DNA from: Roseibium sp.
GTDB lineage: Bacteria; Pseudomonadota; Alphaproteobacteria; Rhizobiales; Stappiaceae
Assembly (NCBI GenBank): GCA_017643215.1
Contig: JAEPNV010000003.1
Location: forward strand, 186,001 to 250,000
Length of the DNA stretch: 64,000 nucleotides
Direction of reading: 5' to 3'
A model generated the notes under the pieces. The model was not told the origin of the DNA and did no database searches. It worked only from the letters and a program-made list of their open reading frames with translations. Made by a program: the position numbers and the translations under genes. This document shows positions 56,302-64,000 of this stretch, one piece after another (position 1 is the stretch's first letter; every line of letters starts with the position of its first letter).

Positions 56302-58443
56302 CTATTTCAATCGGAGCCTCAAGGAGGCCGTTCTTCCGGCCGCGTCGATCACCGCCACGCTGACAAATCCCTTTTCTGCGATGTCGTGCCGAACTTGCCG
56401 GGAATACCAGCGCTGCGCACCGGCCGCTGGTGCACCGTCGATTAATACCGAAAACGGCAATGTTCCACCTGTCAGTTTAACAACGAGCGGCATGGGATCA
56501 CCGCCGACTGAATGACCAAGATCAATTGTGGCGCCATCGGGCGGGTAAGCAATGCGCAGGTCCGGACCGTCCGCCACCGAAGCATTCGCGGTCGCCGCGT
56601 GTTCGGGCAGGCGGGCGCGGCGCAGCGGCGCGGGAAGGTCGGCATGGGCTGCGGCCAGCACCGTATCGGGCCGCCGCGGCAACGCGGCGCGTTCGGGACC
56701 AAGGCGCTGGAAGGCCTCGAACAAGATCGGCGCGGCCGCCTTTGCGCCCGTTTGCCCCGAAACCGGCGTTCCGTCCGCCCGGCCGACCCAGACACCGATG
56801 ACATGCCGTCCATCGAATCCGAGAGCCCAAGCGTCCCGGTGGCCATAGGCGGTTCCGGTCTTATAGGCGATCCGGGCGCCGCCGGCGGCGTGCGGCTGCG
56901 GCAGTCCGGTCAGGATATCCATCACCTGCCAGGCCGCTTCTTTGGAAAGAAGCGGGCGCCGCGCCAACGTCATGTCCGGTTGAGAGGATCCGTCCGGGCG
57001 TTCGATCCGCAAGCCTATGGGATCGCCCAACCGGGCCAGCGCCGCGTAGAGCGCAACAAGATCCTTCAGACTCAGGCCGATCCCACCCAGTCCGATGGCA
57101 AGTCCCGGCATCTTTTTTCGCGGCAGCCTCGCAGCAATCCCGGCGCGCTTGAACCGGGCCAGCAGCCGGGCGGGTCCGACCGCCTCAAGGAACTGCACAG
57201 CCGGTGTGTTCAAGGACAACTGCAAGGCTTCACGCACCGAAACCGGACCTTGATAGGACCTGTCGAAATTCGTCGGTTTGTATCCGGCAAAATCGACCGG
57301 CCGGTCATCGATCAGGCTCTCGGGATGGGCAAGCCGATCCTCAAAGGCAAGGCCGTAGATAAGCGGCTTCAACGTGGACCCGGGCGAGCGGATTGCCTCG
57401 GTCATATCGACATGGCCAAGGCGCGCGCCATCGAGAAGGTCCGGCGCACCGACGGACGTCAGGACCTCGCCGGTCGAATGATCCGCGACCAGCAGCGCCA
57501 GGGAAACACGGTCCGCAAACGTCGCGGCGCGGTCACGGGCAAGAGTTTCCAAAGACGACTGCAAGTCCCGGTCCAGTGTCAGGCGGTGAATGGCTTGCTC
57601 CGGCGCTCGGCTCGCGACGGCTCTGGCGGTGTGCGGCGCCAAACGGGGCACCGGACGCCAATGCGATGGCAGCCGTTCCCGTTTTGCAGCCGCCGCTTCG
57701 GCGCTTGAAAGAAGACCGGCCGCCACTGCGCGGTCGAGGACCCGGGCACGGGCCGCCTTGGCATTCTTGAAGAACCGGTCCGGCCGCCGGCCTTCGGGTG
57801 CTTGTGGTAAGGCAACAAGCAGTGCGGCTTCAGCTGGGGTCAGCCGTCCCGGCTCTTTGCCGAACCATGTCAGGCTCGCCGCCCGAACGCCTTCCAGGTT
57901 TCCGCCAAACGGGGCGCGCAGGAGGTACAGCTCAAGGATTTTGTCTTTCGACAAAGCATCCTCCAGGGCCAGCGCCTGGAGCATCTGTGTGTACTTGGCG
58001 CCAAGGCTGCGTGTCGGGCGTTCCGTCAGAAGGCGTGCGACCTGCATGGTCAGGGTCGATCCGCCGGAGACCACATGCCCTTCCACCGCGAATTGCGCAG
58101 CGGCGCGGACGAGCGCGCGCCAATCAATGCCATTGTGCTGAAAAAACCGGCGATCCTCGAATGCAATCAAAAGCGTCAGATAAAACGGATCGACATCCTC
58201 AAGCCGCACCGGCAGCCGCCATTTGTCGTCGTCGCTCAAAAAAGCCCGCAACAACCGGTCGCGCCGGTCCAGGACGACCGTGGAGACCGGCAGGTCCACC
58301 ATGCGAAGGACGGCGCTGGCCGACGTCATATCCGCCCGGCCTTTGATCGCACCCGCTACGCCGCCCGCGATCAAAATCAGCACGAGCAGAACACCAAGCT
58401 GCCTCCGGACCCAGCGCCCGAATTGGACCGGCTTCGCCGCCAT
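56302..58443 (-). CDS. pbpC: penicillin-binding protein 1C
   Basis: A 713-residue bifunctional cell-wall synthase. One N-terminal membrane helix precedes a GT51 glycosyltransferase (Glu in AFEDRRFFQHNG, GGSTLTMQVARLL) and a transpeptidase with Ser in SPGSTLKPL, SLN and KTGTAYG. The C-terminal BiPBP domain (about 630-713) is present. It starts one base after the stop of the alpha-2-macroglobulin gene. In enterobacteria pbpC and a yfhM-like macroglobulin form the same pair, seen as a periplasmic defence/repair module. Confidence 0.93.
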   Translation of the reverse strand: MAAKPVQFGRWVRRQLGVLLVLILIAGGVAGAIKGRADMTSASAVLRMVDLPVSTVVLDRRDRLLRAFLSDDDKWRLPVRLEDVDPFYLTLLIAFEDRRFFQHNGIDWRALVRAAAQFAVEGHVVSGGSTLTMQVARLLTERPTRSLGAKYTQMLQALALEDALSKDKILELYLLRAPFGGNLEGVRAASLTWFGKEPGRLTPAEAALLVALPQAPEGRRPDRFFKNAKAARARVLDRAVAAGLLSSAEAAAAKRERLPSHWRPVPRLAPHTARAVASRAPEQAIHRLTLDRDLQSSLETLARDRAATFADRVSLALLVADHSTGEVLTSVGAPDLLDGARLGHVDMTEAIRSPGSTLKPLIYGLAFEDRLAHPESLIDDRPVDFAGYKPTNFDRSYQGPVSVREALQLSLNTPAVQFLEAVGPARLLARFKRAGIAARLPRKKMPGLAIGLGGIGLSLKDLVALYAALARLGDPIGLRIERPDGSSQPDMTLARRPLLSKEAAWQVMDILTGLPQPHAAGGARIAYKTGTAYGHRDAWALGFDGRHVIGVWVGRADGTPVSGQTGAKAAAPILFEAFQRLGPERAALPRRPDTVLAAAHADLPAPLRRARLPEHAATANASVADGPDLRIAYPPDGATIDLGHSVGGDPMPLVVKLTGGTLPFSVLIDGAPAAGAQRWYSRQVRHDIAEKGFVSVAVIDAAGRTASLRLRLK

Positions 58444-58444
58444 C

Positions 58445-61400
58445 TTACCGGACCGGTCCAAGGACCGTCATGCGGCCGCTGGCGCTCACCGCCCGGCGCT
58501 CCGGCCGGTACATGTCTTCAACGCTCGCCGGCGGGTGAGCAAATGAGCCGGGCGTGACGGCGCGAGCAAGATAAGCAAAGGTGAGTTCAGATCCATCGAA
58601 CCGTGTTTGATCCACCGCGACTTCGAACCGGTCTGTATAAAACGAGACATGATCCGGCTGATCGATGGCGGATAGGAAATCAAGACCGCCGAGGTCGCCG
58701 GAGCGCACAAGACGCGGATTGTCGATGGCAAAACCGGCCGGCAACCGATCAACGACCATCAGCCGGCCCGGCAGGTCGTCAAGCGCCCGCACCGTCACAA
58801 CGACAGCGATCCTGGTGTTGACCGGCACGGCGGATGGATCAATTGGTTTGCCGTCGAGATCATAAAGCGCCCGGTCCACCGCATAGGCGGTCCCGCCGGC
58901 GGGCTCAGGAACCTGCGGCTGCCCGGTCACCGTGACAAGCAGGCTTGCAGGATCTGCCGCGCGATTGTTCAGGTTCACCGGGGCACCGGCGAGGTCCGCG
59001 CCTGAAAACGACCAGGCGGTCCGTCCGGGCTCCGCCATATCGTCGACGGAAATGTCCGTGTCTTGCGCTTCGGCTTTCAGTTCATGGGCGGCAAGCAGCA
59101 TCCACGCCATGTCCTGCGTGGAATAGGACCGCGCCGAAGACTGCGCCGTCTCAAACGCGGCGATCGCCCGCGACTGCAACGGCCGATCCGCGTCCGACGC
59201 CGCCGCATAGGTCACAACGCCCGCCCCGTCACGCACACGCGTTCCGTAGTCGGCGCGATATCCACTCACAGGCGCCGTGCCCAGCGCCCCGACAGCGGCA
59301 TCGAACCCAATGGCCGCCCGCTCCCGTTCGCCGTAAAGCGCAAGCGCCGCCGCAAGTTGCGCCTTGGCAAGCGGGGTGGAAAACGCGTTCAGCTTCGCAT
59401 CGAGATAATAGCGGAGATCGCCAACTGCGGCCCGCCCGTTGCGCGCCAGAACATAGAGCGCATAGGCGATATCCTCGCCGCCCTCGGTGAAATCGGAGGC
59501 ATAGGCGAGCCGGTTTTCAAGATTGTCGAGCGCAGCGGTCAGGGCCCGGTCGGGAACCACGAACCCCTGCTCGCGGGCGCGCGAGAGGAAATCCGTCACG
59601 TAGGCATCCAGCCACGTGTCACCGGTCGCGTAGCTGTTCCAGAGGCCAAACGCGCCGCCCGCGGACTGATTGGCCAGAACGCCTGTGATTCCGGTCTCGA
59701 TCTTTTCCCGAAGCTCGGCGACACCGCCCAGACCCGCGTTCTCCGCAAGCCCGCTTAAGAACAGCAGCGGAAAAGCCTGGCTTGTCGTCTGCTCGGTGCA
59801 GCCGTAGGGATACCGGTCCAGACTGTCCAAGAGACCCGCGATGTCGATCCGCGCCGCGCCGCCGGCCGTGACTTTGATGGAAACGGTATCCCGCCGAAGG
59901 CCGTCGTAGAGCGCGTCATCCAGCATCAGGCTGTCCGCGCTGGCAAGGTCAAACGCCGAGCGCCGCACCACTTCCGGCTGGGTATCCTTGATGTCGAGTA
60001 CGACCCGCTTGTCAGTCTGGCTGCCGTCGGGTGCTGTGACCGAAGCCGTGACTTCGACCCGGCCGGGAGCGCTGCCTGCCGTGATCGGCACAAGCGCGGT
60101 CACGCCATCTCCGGCCGCCAGATCGAACACGCGTTCATTGCGGTCGGCTGCGGGCAAAAGCACGCCTTCGCCGGCCGAAACGGAAAACGTATGTGCGCCA
60201 GAAGGACCGTCGACATTGTCGATTTCGAAGACCAGCCGCGCCTGATCGTCCGGCGCCAGGAACCGCGGCGCGCTGGCGCTCACCACCACCGGTGCGCGGA
60301 CTTCAACGTCTTGAACGGCATGCCCGACGCCATCCGCTGTCCAGGCGACCGCCATGAGCCGTAAGGTGCCGTTGAAGCCGGGCAGATCTAACGGAACAAC
60401 GGCGGTGCCATCCCCGCCGACTCGCACGAGGCCGGAAAAAAGCGCCACCGTCTCTTCGTCCGACGGAGGGGCGTTCAAGCGCATGGCTCCGGCATCTCCG
60501 CCGGACCGCACCCGGCCACGCACGCCCAGCGTCCGGTCGATCAGCTGGCCGTACAGATCACGAATTTCCGCCCCGAGCCGGCGCTGGCCAAAATACCAGC
60601 TTTCCGGCGCCGGCGGTTCATAGCCCGTGATGTTCAAAATGCCGAGATCAACCGCAGCCACTGTGACATAGGCTTCGGTGCCGGGCGCCAGGTTTTCGAT
60701 CCGGACCGGAACATCGAGCGCGGTTTCCGGAAGACTTCGGTCCGGCGCGCTCAAGGTGACATTCAGCATGCGCTCGCCGGGATCGACCTGCAGCCAGCTC
60801 AGACCGATTGCGCGCGATGGCATCCGGTTTTCGGCAAGATCCATCGCCCGATAAAGACTGGCTGTGACGTAGGCGCCTGCGCCCCAACCGTCACTCACCT
60901 GGATCGGGACGTCCACCGGATCGCTGCCCACTTCGATCGTGTCGACATGCGTCGCGCCGCCGGCGATCACCGTAACGACCGCCTTGCCCGGCATTTGCGG
61001 CACCAGACGCAAAAGCGCCGTGTCGCCGGGCCGGTAACCTGGCTTGTCGAGCGCCACGTCGAGGTAGTCGGGCGTGTCGGATGTGGCGCCGGCCGCGTAC
61101 CAACCCGCTGAAAACTCGACGCTCGTGACCGCGCCAAGGTGTGCTGAGACCACCTCCAGCCGGTATTCGCCCCACTCGACCGGCACAGTCAGGTCGGCCG
61201 GCGCATCGGCGCCGATCTCCAACTCGCCGCTGGCGACCCGCCGTGTTGTGGTCACCGGCTCAAACCGCCAGGATCCATCGATCCGGTACCATTGATAGCG
61301 CCGGTCCAGTTTCGCGAGCGTCCAGGTGACCTCGCCCGCCCCGATTGCCTTGCCGTCTTCATCGATCGCAATCACGGAAAACGGCGCCGGCCCGCCCTCA

Positions 61401-63982
61401 TCGACGCCGCCGTCAAAGGCCGGTTTGACGCCAATGCGCGGCCCTTCTGCGCGCACGGGAAGCTCAAGACGCCGCTCGACATACCGCCCTCCGGCCTCGA
61501 CAAGACGTGTGATCACTTCGCCCTGGTAGAGCGCCGTCGTCGCGGGAAGCGCTGGAAGATCGACATGAAAAGTAAGGCTCCCCTCCCCATCCGTTTTCAG
61601 GCCCGATGGCAGAACCTCGCGGACAGGGTAGGTCTCGCCATCGACAAGACCAAACTGATACCCGGGATGGGCTTCTAAGGTGCGGACGGGGCTGACGATG
61701 ATGTCGCCCTCAAGGCTTTGTCCGCCGGCCGGCGCGCCATAAAGGAAGCGGGCCGAGAGGGACACCGGCGTCGGGGCATCCGTCCGGAAGGCGCTTTCAT
61801 CGGTCGAAAGCGCATAGTCGACCCGTTCGGGCTGGAAGTCTTCGACCAGAAACGTTGTCCGGGCGAGCGGTTCGCCGTCCGGATCGGCGAAAATCTGATA
61901 GGACCACAGCCCCTGCTGCGCGCCGGGATCCAGACCGAGATCCAGAAGATGCCCGCCCAGTCCGCTGTCTTGCACCACATGGCGGCCGTGTTCGACCCCG
62001 TCGGGCCGCGTGACCACGAAGGTCAGAGGCAAGCCCGGCTGCGCATGCGCCTTGGCGGTGCGCAGCAAGGCCTGGAGACGCACGGTTTCACCGGCCCTGT
62101 AGATGCCCCGGTCGGTCCAGGTGAAGACATCAAGCGGACCCGGCGCGGGCCGTCCGTCCACGCCCCGGTCGGACAGGTCGAAGGCGGGTTTGCGCAAATC
62201 CAGGAACCCATAGTCGCCGGAGGCGGTTTCAGCGACCAGAAGGGCCGGTGCCATGCCGCCGGCACCACGGGTCAGGCCACGCGCAAACCTGGCAACTCCA
62301 GCGGCGTCGGTTTTTGCGGTGCCCAGGACCTCGTTGTTGATCGCAACCAAGCGGAGGGGGACATTGGCGACCGCCGCGGCCGATGACAACGACCGCACGC
62401 TGGCGGTCAAACCGTCCGGTGCGGAAATCGCCGTTAGTCCGAGATCGGAGACCAGGAACCACTGTGTCGCTTGCGGCCCCCAGCGGTCCTGGGTGTCGAG
62501 CTTTGAGCGCGCCGTCATGGCATAGACGCCGGGTTTCAGATCAAGACCTGTTTCGGACAGCGGAATGGCCGTCATAACGTCCTCATTAAGGCGGTTTTCC
62601 GTTTCGACCGTGCCGGTCCAGACTTTTTCGCCAAGTTCACTGTCGATCAGATCCGCCTGATAGGACCCAAGCTGACGCAAAAACCGTCCGTCGCGCACCG
62701 CCGAGGCGAGCGCTCGGTCTCCAATCCGGTGGATCACGGTCTCGACTTCGCTCGTGTTGACCGACGCGATCGGGATCGTCGGATCCCCGCCGGCCGGAAG
62801 CACATAGGCGCGCCCCGGAAAATGCACGGACGGCGCCCGGTCGCGGACGTAGATCGACAGCCGCGCCGATTTTTCCAAGATCTCGCCGTCGGCGGCCGGC
62901 AGCCCGCTCCGGGCGGTGACGCTATAGCGCGCACCGTGTTGCACCCCGCCGATGCAGATTTGGGAGGTATCCGTTTCAACCGACAGTGTGCCGGTTCCCG
63001 TGGCCGAAACATACGGGCTCAAATCGGCACCGCGCGGCAGGTCCTGCGAAAACACAAGACAGATCCGCGGCGATGCGGCATCGGAGTCCACCTGATGATC
63101 AACGATCCGGAAGCCGTGTTCGGCCACCATTTGATCATAACGGCGGCGCAATTCCGGCCGCTCCTGGAGCACCAGGGCCGCCCGCAACGCCTTGATTGCG
63201 GGACGCCAGGTCTCCTGCCGGCCCAGCGCCGTCCCGAGCAGTTCAAGCGCAAAGGCCCGTTCGGACACGGTGATGGCGCGCAAATATGTTCCGATGGCCG
63301 CCGAGACCCCGTTGTCGAGATTGGTCTGCCGGTCCTGCCAGTCGCGTGGATTCTGCATCAAGAGCGCCCGGGTCAATTGAGACCACGCACCAAAATCGTC
63401 CGGTTCCAAGACGATCAGTCGGCCAAAGCGTTGTTCAGCCGCTGCACCGTTGTTTTCGCTTAAGGCAAGTGCGCCCGCGTTCCGCAGCTGACCCGCCGTT
63501 TCGCCGCCGGTGGACACGGTCTCGCGCAGACGCACCGCGTAGGTTCTGGCCGCATCGATCACCGACCCAGTGACAAAGGTGAGTTCAGCCGCGCGGTCGG
63601 CCTCGGCGGTCTGCCGGGGCACCTGGACCTCTACGACCCGTCCGGCGACGGCACCCTGGAAGCTTTGAAGTTGGCCGAAATCCGATTTCAGAAAGCACCA
63701 GCCGGCGGAGGTGTTGAAGGTGAAAGCCCGGCATTGCCGATCGTTAAGGCAGGCCGCCTTGCACGCCTCAAGATCGACATCCTGAACCGTCCGGTAGTCC
63801 GAGCCGAAATAGTCCGCGTCCTCAATCGTAACGATGCGCCGGTCTTGCGCCAGGACCGGCTCAGATAGCACGGCAAGGCCGATAGCAATGCAAAGCCCCG
63901 CGCCAGCCGAAATCGCTGACCTCACCACCGGAACCAAGTCAATTGAACAAAAGAAATGCTTTTTGAATCCGCGGTCTGCCAT
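58445..63982 (-). CDS. bacterial alpha-2-macroglobulin with N-terminal PAN-type domain
   Basis: An 1845-residue secreted protein, complete in the window; GGGAGG lies upstream of the ATG near the right edge. A signal peptide (about 1-45) is followed by a PAN/Apple-like domain with cysteines 74, 78, 84 and 96, then macroglobulin (MG) domains and the thioester motif Cys1395-Thr-Glu-Gln in YGCTEQTTSQ, which can trap proteases covalently. The A2M-family signature FRTDAPTPVSLSARF-like bait region is earlier. It is translationally coupled to pbpC. The PAN domain could bind protein or carbohydrate. Confidence 0.93.
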   Translation of the reverse strand: MADRGFKKHFFCSIDLVPVVRSAISAGAGLCIAIGLAVLSEPVLAQDRRIVTIEDADYFGSDYRTVQDVDLEACKAACLNDRQCRAFTFNTSAGWCFLKSDFGQLQSFQGAVAGRVVEVQVPRQTAEADRAAELTFVTGSVIDAARTYAVRLRETVSTGGETAGQLRNAGALALSENNGAAAEQRFGRLIVLEPDDFGAWSQLTRALLMQNPRDWQDRQTNLDNGVSAAIGTYLRAITVSERAFALELLGTALGRQETWRPAIKALRAALVLQERPELRRRYDQMVAEHGFRIVDHQVDSDAASPRICLVFSQDLPRGADLSPYVSATGTGTLSVETDTSQICIGGVQHGARYSVTARSGLPAADGEILEKSARLSIYVRDRAPSVHFPGRAYVLPAGGDPTIPIASVNTSEVETVIHRIGDRALASAVRDGRFLRQLGSYQADLIDSELGEKVWTGTVETENRLNEDVMTAIPLSETGLDLKPGVYAMTARSKLDTQDRWGPQATQWFLVSDLGLTAISAPDGLTASVRSLSSAAAVANVPLRLVAINNEVLGTAKTDAAGVARFARGLTRGAGGMAPALLVAETASGDYGFLDLRKPAFDLSDRGVDGRPAPGPLDVFTWTDRGIYRAGETVRLQALLRTAKAHAQPGLPLTFVVTRPDGVEHGRHVVQDSGLGGHLLDLGLDPGAQQGLWSYQIFADPDGEPLARTTFLVEDFQPERVDYALSTDESAFRTDAPTPVSLSARFLYGAPAGGQSLEGDIIVSPVRTLEAHPGYQFGLVDGETYPVREVLPSGLKTDGEGSLTFHVDLPALPATTALYQGEVITRLVEAGGRYVERRLELPVRAEGPRIGVKPAFDGGVDEGGPAPFSVIAIDEDGKAIGAGEVTWTLAKLDRRYQWYRIDGSWRFEPVTTTRRVASGELEIGADAPADLTVPVEWGEYRLEVVSAHLGAVTSVEFSAGWYAAGATSDTPDYLDVALDKPGYRPGDTALLRLVPQMPGKAVVTVIAGGATHVDTIEVGSDPVDVPIQVSDGWGAGAYVTASLYRAMDLAENRMPSRAIGLSWLQVDPGERMLNVTLSAPDRSLPETALDVPVRIENLAPGTEAYVTVAAVDLGILNITGYEPPAPESWYFGQRRLGAEIRDLYGQLIDRTLGVRGRVRSGGDAGAMRLNAPPSDEETVALFSGLVRVGGDGTAVVPLDLPGFNGTLRLMAVAWTADGVGHAVQDVEVRAPVVVSASAPRFLAPDDQARLVFEIDNVDGPSGAHTFSVSAGEGVLLPAADRNERVFDLAAGDGVTALVPITAGSAPGRVEVTASVTAPDGSQTDKRVVLDIKDTQPEVVRRSAFDLASADSLMLDDALYDGLRRDTVSIKVTAGGAARIDIAGLLDSLDRYPYGCTEQTTSQAFPLLFLSGLAENAGLGGVAELREKIETGITGVLANQSAGGAFGLWNSYATGDTWLDAYVTDFLSRAREQGFVVPDRALTAALDNLENRLAYASDFTEGGEDIAYALYVLARNGRAAVGDLRYYLDAKLNAFSTPLAKAQLAAALALYGERERAAIGFDAAVGALGTAPVSGYRADYGTRVRDGAGVVTYAAASDADRPLQSRAIAAFETAQSSARSYSTQDMAWMLLAAHELKAEAQDTDISVDDMAEPGRTAWSFSGADLAGAPVNLNNRAADPASLLVTVTGQPQVPEPAGGTAYAVDRALYDLDGKPIDPSAVPVNTRIAVVVTVRALDDLPGRLMVVDRLPAGFAIDNPRLVRSGDLGGLDFLSAIDQPDHVSFYTDRFEVAVDQTRFDGSELTFAYLARAVTPGSFAHPPASVEDMYRPERRAVSASGRMTVLGPVR

Positions 63983-64000
63983 GACGCAATCCTCCCGCCG

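Overview
The window looks like a chromosomal segment of a GC-rich alphaproteobacterium, most likely of the order Hyphomicrobiales (Rhizobiales). The reasons are a porin of the Rhizobiales Porin_2 type, an LdtR-type MarR regulator near an L,D-transpeptidase, the block glyA-nrdR-ribD-ribE-ribH-nusB-thiL, the pair rpoZ-rsh, a plsX-fabH-ihfA-merR operon and several short proteins of a kind I know only from this group. Genus is not assignable from what I can see. No tRNA, rRNA, CRISPR array, insertion sequence or phage gene was recognised.

Left end (1-8.8 kb) is the most accessory part. It has the tail of a TRAP-type permease, a GntR/HutC regulator, and a tightly packed cassette of maleate-isomerase-like, isocitrate-lyase/PEP-mutase-like, isochorismatase-like and SDR proteins. 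Together they suggest uptake and breakdown of a small organic acid or amide. Next come a 41-residue twin-arginine-like peptide coupled to a GMC oxidoreductase, a cytochrome P450 with an unusual I-helix, and a secreted glycerophosphodiesterase.

8.8-26.6 kb is core metabolism and envelope: merR, ihfA, fabH, plsX, yceD and a cytochrome bc1 assembly chaperone on the minus strand, bamE on the plus strand, then the membrane pyrophosphatase hppA, an MFS transporter, thiL, nusB, the riboflavin genes, nrdR, glyA, a short conserved protein, and the L,D-transpeptidase/ldtR pair, whose two genes are separated by an 839-bp gap rich in hairpins and palindromes.

26.7-35 kb holds a valine/isobutyrate degradation operon (isobutyryl-CoA dehydrogenase, 3-hydroxyisobutyryl-CoA hydrolase, a membrane protein, 3-hydroxyisobutyrate dehydrogenase) behind a perfect palindrome that resembles LiuR sites, followed by hemB-ilvA-RDD and a PAS-GAF-GGDEF signalling protein.

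35-54.5 kb is largely housekeeping: an SLC13-type transporter, bpt, a family-5 uracil-DNA glycosylase, a NYN-domain protein, rpoZ, rsh (stringent response), pyrE, a DUF2062 protein, acpS-lepB-rnc-era-recO, parC, an iron alcohol dehydrogenase with a thioesterase, smpB, dapA and an alpha/beta hydrolase. A triple tandem array of DnaA-box-like sequences lies between the thioesterase and smpB.

Right end (54.6-64 kb) is cell envelope: the porin, then penicillin-binding protein 1C directly downstream of a complete 1845-residue alpha-2-macroglobulin with an N-terminal PAN-type domain and a CTEQ thioester motif.
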